From positions 23,379,001 through 23,443,000 of the forward strand of contig NC_081827.1 of assembly GCF_030867095.1 (NCBI RefSeq): a DNA stretch of 64,000 nucleotides, given 5' to 3'. Under the pieces are notes generated by a model that had not been told where the DNA came from, did no database searches, and was given only the letters and a program-made list of their open reading frames with translations. Source of the DNA: Alligator mississippiensis (lineage: Eukaryota; Chordata; Crocodylia; Alligatoridae). Positions within the stretch are counted from its first letter, which is position 1; each line of letters opens with the position of its first letter. The translations under genes and the position numbers were made by a program. This document shows positions 1-64,000 of the stretch, in pieces.

Positions 1-1392
1 ACTGTTCTCCATGCTACCCGGCTGCATTCCTATCCACATGCATGCATCCAGCTGTGCACATGAATGCAGCGTCTAGAGTCCCAGCCAGAAGGCATATTAT
101 ATTTATTGGTACGTTATTGGCCGCACCAACCAAAAAAAGCTGATAGTAGATAATGTTAATTTTCCTTTTTATTGGTGCTGATCCAATATGGCACAACTAT
201 ATCAAAGCTCCTCTACTATTATCAAATCTTTCCACACTACTCAATAAGATGCATATCTCTTGTGGCCTGAAAGAGTGCTATGCTCCCTCTCTGACCCCTG
301 ATGGTTCCCAATGAGAAGAATGAGGTGCATCAGGAGATGTCTCCCTGTTGTAGGCTGATGCAGAGGATGAAAACAAATACATCCTTCTAGGGACAGAAAT
401 AGTTTTCCATCACAATAACTGGGGAAGGACTGGGTGAGGACCGTGGAAGACACTACATTCAACCAGGGTAATTCAGGCTCTACTACTGAAAGAATCCTAG
501 TTTGGTCTAGGACTTGGCTATTGAAGGAGGCAGTACTATGAGTGTCAGCACAGTTATGATAAGATAGTGCTTGTGAGTTTGATTAGTATGACAAATATTC
601 ATGAACTGTCAGTGCCAGCTGAGGAGTCATAACTGACAATGTCAGTCTGTATGTGCCTTGAAGGATAATTATTCTCATCTTTCTTTCCCACCGCCAAAGT
701 GCAGATCAAGGACACTTATACTGCCCTTAGTACTGTAGCTACTAACAGTCAGGATAATTTAGTGGAGGAAACATCTCTAACACTTAGGACAGAATTTGAA
801 ATGATAAGGGCACTGCTTGAGCATGGCTGTTCAGAAGAGTGGTCCTTACAGGACTCTCATTTCTTCATGTCTAAGACACAATTCATGGAGCACTCTAACA
901 AGAAAAGGCTTAACCAAGTATCTTTTGCCTCAGTTAAAAAGTAAACAGCAGACAGAATAGTAACTGTATTCCGGTATTCTGGCAAAAGGAGACACTGAAG
1001 TACCGGAAGGATGCAAAGATTCAGAAGTCTGGGGATTTAGTTTATGTAAAGATATCTGTGTTAAGATGCCCATCATCTAAAGTAAAACTAATTAAAATTG
1101 GATTTATTTATTTTTAGAGGAAGTGAGAAATTTTCTGATGAAACAGTTTTCTTTTGGAAAATACTGATGTGATCAAATTAAACATTTCAAAGAACATATC
1201 AATTTTGCTTATATTATCAAATATTTAAGTATTTTTTTCAAATAGGTCAAAGTGAATTGGTTTGAGTCCACTTTTGACTTTTAAATTATTTAAACTATGA
1301 ATGTATTTTGTAATCAAATACAATATATAGCCAATATAACTTAAAAAAAATACTTGGGCCTTACTGAGAAAAATATTGAATGTTTTGATTAG
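1..1392. other. Intergenic DNA downstream of PHTF2, nothing recognised
   Basis: No conserved coding frame, RNA gene or familiar repeat was recognised here. The open frames at 14-196, 241-462 and 699-944 are short and have no conserved look or splice context. In human the gene beyond the PHTF2 3' end is MAGI2; I see no exon of it. Confidence 0.5.
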
Positions 1393-2493
1393 TGTGGCAG
1401 GGCACGGTTGGTGCCTGCCACTTTAAGAGCTGAGCCAAGCAGCCAGCAGGTGCTTGATTGCAGCGGTCATTTTAGATCTCTGTCCGCCAGGCAGAAACAT
1501 CGCTTGCCTGCAAGGCTGCATGCAACATCCGGGAGGTAAGGGCAAGAGCTGTAGGGGATGGTTTGGAGGCTCCTGGTCCTGGGCATAATCTAAAACTGCA
1601 CCCTGCCGGGAGTGGGTGGCCTGGTGGGGCTCTCAGTGGCGCGAGAGCCCCCAGGAAATACCAGGCCAGTTACCACCCCAGTAAGAGGCAGATGGGGCAC
1701 CTTAACCCCTATCTCCCACAACTTTGTGGGTATAAAGTGGGGCCAGGCACAGCTGTAGCCACCTGAGCCCTGGGAGGGTGTAAGACCCAGAAGGGACCAG
1801 GCATGACTACGGCCACCTGAGCCCCACTGGGGAGGGAAGCCGTGTAGCCCCAGTGAGGGGGCAGCCCCAGTGAGGGGGCAGAGATGTGGAGCCCCAGTGA
1901 AGGGGAAACTAGAGGGCTGGAAGCCCAGTATGTCTGAGTGTACAGAGTTACCTCGGAAGGGGCCACAGAAAGCTTAGACCCGGTCAGGTAACTGGCTGGC
2001 CACTATCCCGGTGAAGCTCATGGGAGAGGCCCAAAAAATGGTATGTCTGCCAACTAAAGTATGAGCTAGCTGAAGTCTATGGCCAAAAGGCCCGCTCCAA
2101 GGGAGAGCAAGGTGGTATAAGTTGTCGAGGCATGAAAGACACCCTGTGAGAGGGAGTAGAGTGTGAGAGGCCCTAGTGTGCGAGAGGCCCTAGTGAGAGG
2201 AGGGCAATATGAATGTGCATGCATCTGAGGCCTGACAATGAGGGCTAAGCTTGGTCCGACTGTAAGCTGGGGACATTGTCATCTGGAGGCCACCTGCAAA
2301 GCCTGGGCTGCAGTGTACGGGAAGAATGGAGCCACAGATAACACCTCCTGGCATCAAGGAAAGAATAGGCAGCCTCCTGCCTAATTAACAGCCTAATTAG
2401 ATATCATCAAGGCATGGCAGACGAGACAGGTGGGTGGTATGCCCAGAGGCAGGTGGAGGAAACTAGCTAGTCAGGGAGACCCACTTTGCCACA
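1393..2493. mobile_element. Probable solo LTR, about 1.1 kb
   Basis: The segment starts TGTGGCAGG and ends TTTGCCACA, a TG...CA boundary with a 7-bp inverted repeat (TGTGGCA/TGCCACA). Flanks are ATTAG before and ATTAA after, a 5-bp duplication with one mismatch. It is GC-rich against AT-rich surroundings, has TATAAA near 1731, and holds an exact 17-bp tandem pair (GCCCCAGTGAGGGGGCA at 1847 and 1864). There are no gag/pol/env frames, so it is a solo LTR or similar rather than a full provirus. The family is unknown to me. Confidence 0.55.
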
Positions 2494-3149
2494 ATTAAAC
2501 TTATATTTTTGTAACCTACGTTTTCAGTAACAAAGCTTTTTGTTGATACAACAAATCATTCTGCATCTGATAAAGCCAATTTTTAACAAGAATCTGCCTT
2601 GAGTATATTTATGTTCCTTTTTTCTGGGTTGAGAATTATATAATTGACAACTGCAATTCACATCTATAAACTCAAAATGATTTCTTGCTTTGACTTAGTC
2701 TTTTCTATGGTCCAGGACTTGGCTATTTTCAGTAGAATAATGGTCATCTTACACTTTTAAAGCTTCATATATTTGGATTTAAATTTATAGAAGTACTGCA
2801 CATATTAACCGAAAGACACAGTTCATTGCACAGTTTTATACCATCAGTCATCGAGTGCTTTATTCCGAGCCTGATCACACTTTCAGTTACAAAACATGTG
2901 GCAAAAATAACAGTTAACACACAAGATCTGCCTTATTTCTACTTACCTCTATTTTTGTACTGGCATTTCCATATTAAGGGATGGAAAATATTTCTCTCAT
3001 GTCTTGTCTTTTATTATTGATATACCTAAAGGCAGCAATTAATTCAATACGTTTCATCAGCTTTCACTTAATTTTACAGACCCCCATTTTATACTATCAA
3101 AGCTGCCACTATTAGTGCAACAATCCAGCATACTGCTAGTTGCCGAGGT
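2494..3149. other. AT-rich spacer between LTR and polyA site
   Basis: This is plain AT-rich DNA without a recognised repeat. It may be 3' flank, or extra 3' UTR if a more distal polyA signal is used (another AATAAA lies at 3009-3014 on the minus strand). Confidence 0.4.
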
Positions 3150-3205
3150 ATATGTGGTTACAAACTAACTTCCACCTTCAACCCAAACTGTTATTTTTAT
3201 TTATT
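3150..3205 (-). terminator. PHTF2: Probable PHTF2 polyadenylation signal
   Basis: On the minus strand, overlapping AATAAATAAAAATAA (3205-3191) precedes a G/T-rich downstream element at about 3182-3154. This is the canonical arrangement for 3' end formation. The cleavage base is not determined. Confidence 0.5.
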
Positions 3206-5315
3206 TTTTTACTGAAAGCAATATATTCAGCCCCTAAAATTCTTTAAAATATTTTAATTCTGAAATAAATATGGTCTTTTATTTTTATTTTGTAATAGTG
3301 ACAGGCTGTGAAAACCAAGAACCTTGTCTTTTACCACCTACACAACTCCTGCTGTATTTTTTTTCTTAAAATATATTCTGTGCAAAATTAAGTTTTGTGT
3401 AGGTCTGTACCTTATTTTGGAAAAAAATTATAAAATATACTTAATTCCTAAAAACAATCCCAACATCAGACAACATAGAGGAAGAAGAAACAGATCAGAT
3501 GCAGCCAAATTTTTCACAAGAAACTAAATATAGTATGTTCTTAAAGCTCCAGTAATACATTCCTTCAAAAAGAAAAAACCAGAATGCACTTTGGTCATTA
3601 TTAAACATTAGTACAGAGGCAAATAAAATACAAAATGCTTGTTTGTGTTGCTTTATATATAAAAAATAATTTTATACCACACAAGTTTAAGTTATATTAT
3701 CTCAAATGATTAACAATTCTGAAAATTGCTACGTACTGTGTAATGTCTGACTTCTTAATTTTTTTGCAAAATTATTGTTCTTTCTATTCTTTTCCAGCCT
3801 AAAGCAGACAATTTTTAGAAAGTTACTCAAATATATTCCCTTAAAAGCAATACATCAAGTGTGTTCACAGAGGATGGAGTTAGGTTTTACAATGTCATTT
3901 AAGTGAAATATTATGTAGTAGCTTAAATTAACAGTCCTTTTTTAAAGGACAAATTTCTAGTTTTCTGATTCCCAGGAACTGAGCCAGAATTGAGCTAATG
4001 TAAAAAAGGAATATCAAAATGTCTCTCCTTCAAGCATCATCAGGATTTACAATGGAGACCTGGCAATCTCAATAAAAACACAGGAAGAAGAGTGTTTGTG
4101 GTGCTAATGGTAGCATCATTTAATTTTTTAATTGCCTAATAAGCTTTGATGGATTTTGTAAATTATATTCTTTTAGGTGGTATGGGCATAATAACCCCAT
4201 CCAAACAGATAAGACTTGCATCGTACCCTTACCCTTTTCTGGGCTTTTGTTTTGCTTTGTTTTCCATTCTTAAACTTACATGTGGTATAAACAGCATATA
4301 CTATAGTGTACTATGGGAGAATATTTATCTTACTCTTCATCATACATTATGTGCCTTCTTCAATAAACAGGGTTTCTCCACTCAGGGAAAAAGTCTAAAT
4401 ACTTAGCCTGCAAAGGTAATACATATTGCACCACAGTCCACCATAATATAGTCAATTTACTATATATAAAGGTCCTTATTAAAAGTAATAATAAAAAGTG
4501 CACATATTGAGCATGCACAGTCAGAGCTGTGCAAACAGCCCAGTGTTTCAAATAAATACAATAGTTAATTTTATCAAAATATCTTACAGCATGGTAACCA
4601 TTTACAATTATTGCTCTAATAAAATTGTTATCAAAGAGCACTTATTGACCTGTTTTCTAATACTTGACTAATACCCAAGGGTGTCTGAATTGCAGCTTAA
4701 TTTAGATCCTGGAATCACCCAAAAATATTAGGAAACCAGCTCAGTTTTAGTATCAATGTAAAGTATTTTCCCTACTACCTGTCATTCTATATTGTCAGTA
4801 CTTTTCTCTGTAAGTCACATTCTCTGTCACAACCACCTACTGATTTTATGATTACTGATAAACAATTAGTGCAAAATGAAATGCTCTATGCAACTTTAGA
4901 AAAATTTAAGGTAAAGTAAGGTGACTTCAGTACAGCATTATTGTAACTAAACATTACAAAATACAAAAGCTAAGCATTGGCTTCGGCTTTAACAACAGAC
5001 ATAGTAATTTAGTGTGACCAATTTACCAGGATCTCAAGTATGTAGATAGCAGTTCTCTTACCCTTTCAATAGCTGAGCATAATAATGCTTGAAAATAAAA
5101 TACAAATATCAACTAGTACATAAAAAACAGTGAGAAAATAAAATAAATATAAAGATTGCACAAGACAGTCAGATGTAAACACTTCAATTTTCCAAACTAC
5201 ATCCTTGAAGAGGCCATAGCTTCTGAAACCCAGTTACAGTGACTGCTGTGAGGCAGTTTAGTCAATCAATGCACTTTTCTAGAAGACTGTGCTACTTAAT
5301 CGTCTTCGAGTATTG
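3180..5315 (-). other. PHTF2: PHTF2 3' UTR (end inferred)
   Basis: This AT-rich sequence follows the stop codon with no splice signal needed and no recognised repeat. On the minus strand, AATAAA occurs at 3284-3289, 3278-3283, 3200-3205 and 3196-3201. Only the last pair is followed by a GT-rich stretch (GGGTTGAAGGTGGAAGTTAG), so I place cleavage near 3180. A longer 3' UTR reaching toward 2500 cannot be excluded. Confidence 0.55.

Positions 5316-64000
<58,685 letters not shown>

Noticed and set aside
1..2500. Exons of the neighbouring gene MAGI2
   Set aside because: No PDZ/WW-like coding segments or paired splice sites were seen.

Overview
This window is vertebrate nuclear DNA, most likely from a non-avian sauropsid, and I favour a crocodilian. 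Three things point there: one split, intron-rich gene whose encoded protein is close to mammalian PHTF2; many CR1 LINE pieces, some ending in the typical ATTCTATGA-like 3' repeat; and dense non-autonomous DNA transposons, plus a SINE-like piece with a U2 snRNA-derived head, a SINE type I recall being reported from crocodilians. Nothing here is prokaryotic, and no operon, CRISPR array or functional RNA gene was seen.

The only gene I can support is PHTF2 on the minus strand. Thirteen coding exons (called w1 to w13, from high to low coordinate) lie between 63068 and 5316. All have GT donors and AG acceptors, and their phases join into one open frame of 642 residues followed by TGA. The N-terminal part, about 110 residues by comparison with the mammalian protein, must lie beyond position 64000. 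The last exon encodes only LWKIKS-stop. A 3' UTR follows, probably ending near 3180, where AATAAATAAA is followed by a GT-rich stretch. Positions 1 to about 3150 are downstream intergenic DNA with a probable 1.1 kb solo LTR at 1393-2493.

The introns hold most of the remaining content. There are two 5'-truncated CR1 copies with reverse-transcriptase remnants (14950-16712 and 41290-42233) and about seven shorter CR1 tails. There are several hAT-type elements with 8-bp target duplications: 8000-9282 and 61253-62565 (the same family, inverted), 46570-47301 (perfect duplication) and 40915-41215. Further elements are a four- to five-copy family with CTAGGGACAGAC ends, two Tigger/pogo-like MITEs with TA duplications, a Helitron candidate at 27309-27587, and a nested transposon stack at 49747-52205. 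Simple repeats include (AG)30 and T35. A tandem array of hairpin-forming units of about 175 bp lies at 23385-24130.

The gene is ordinary. The unusual content is the repeat landscape: several unrelated-looking transposon families share AT-rich inverted ends and a GC-rich core, and some sit within 150 bp of constitutive exons. Family names are from memory and sequence logic only, since no database could be searched.
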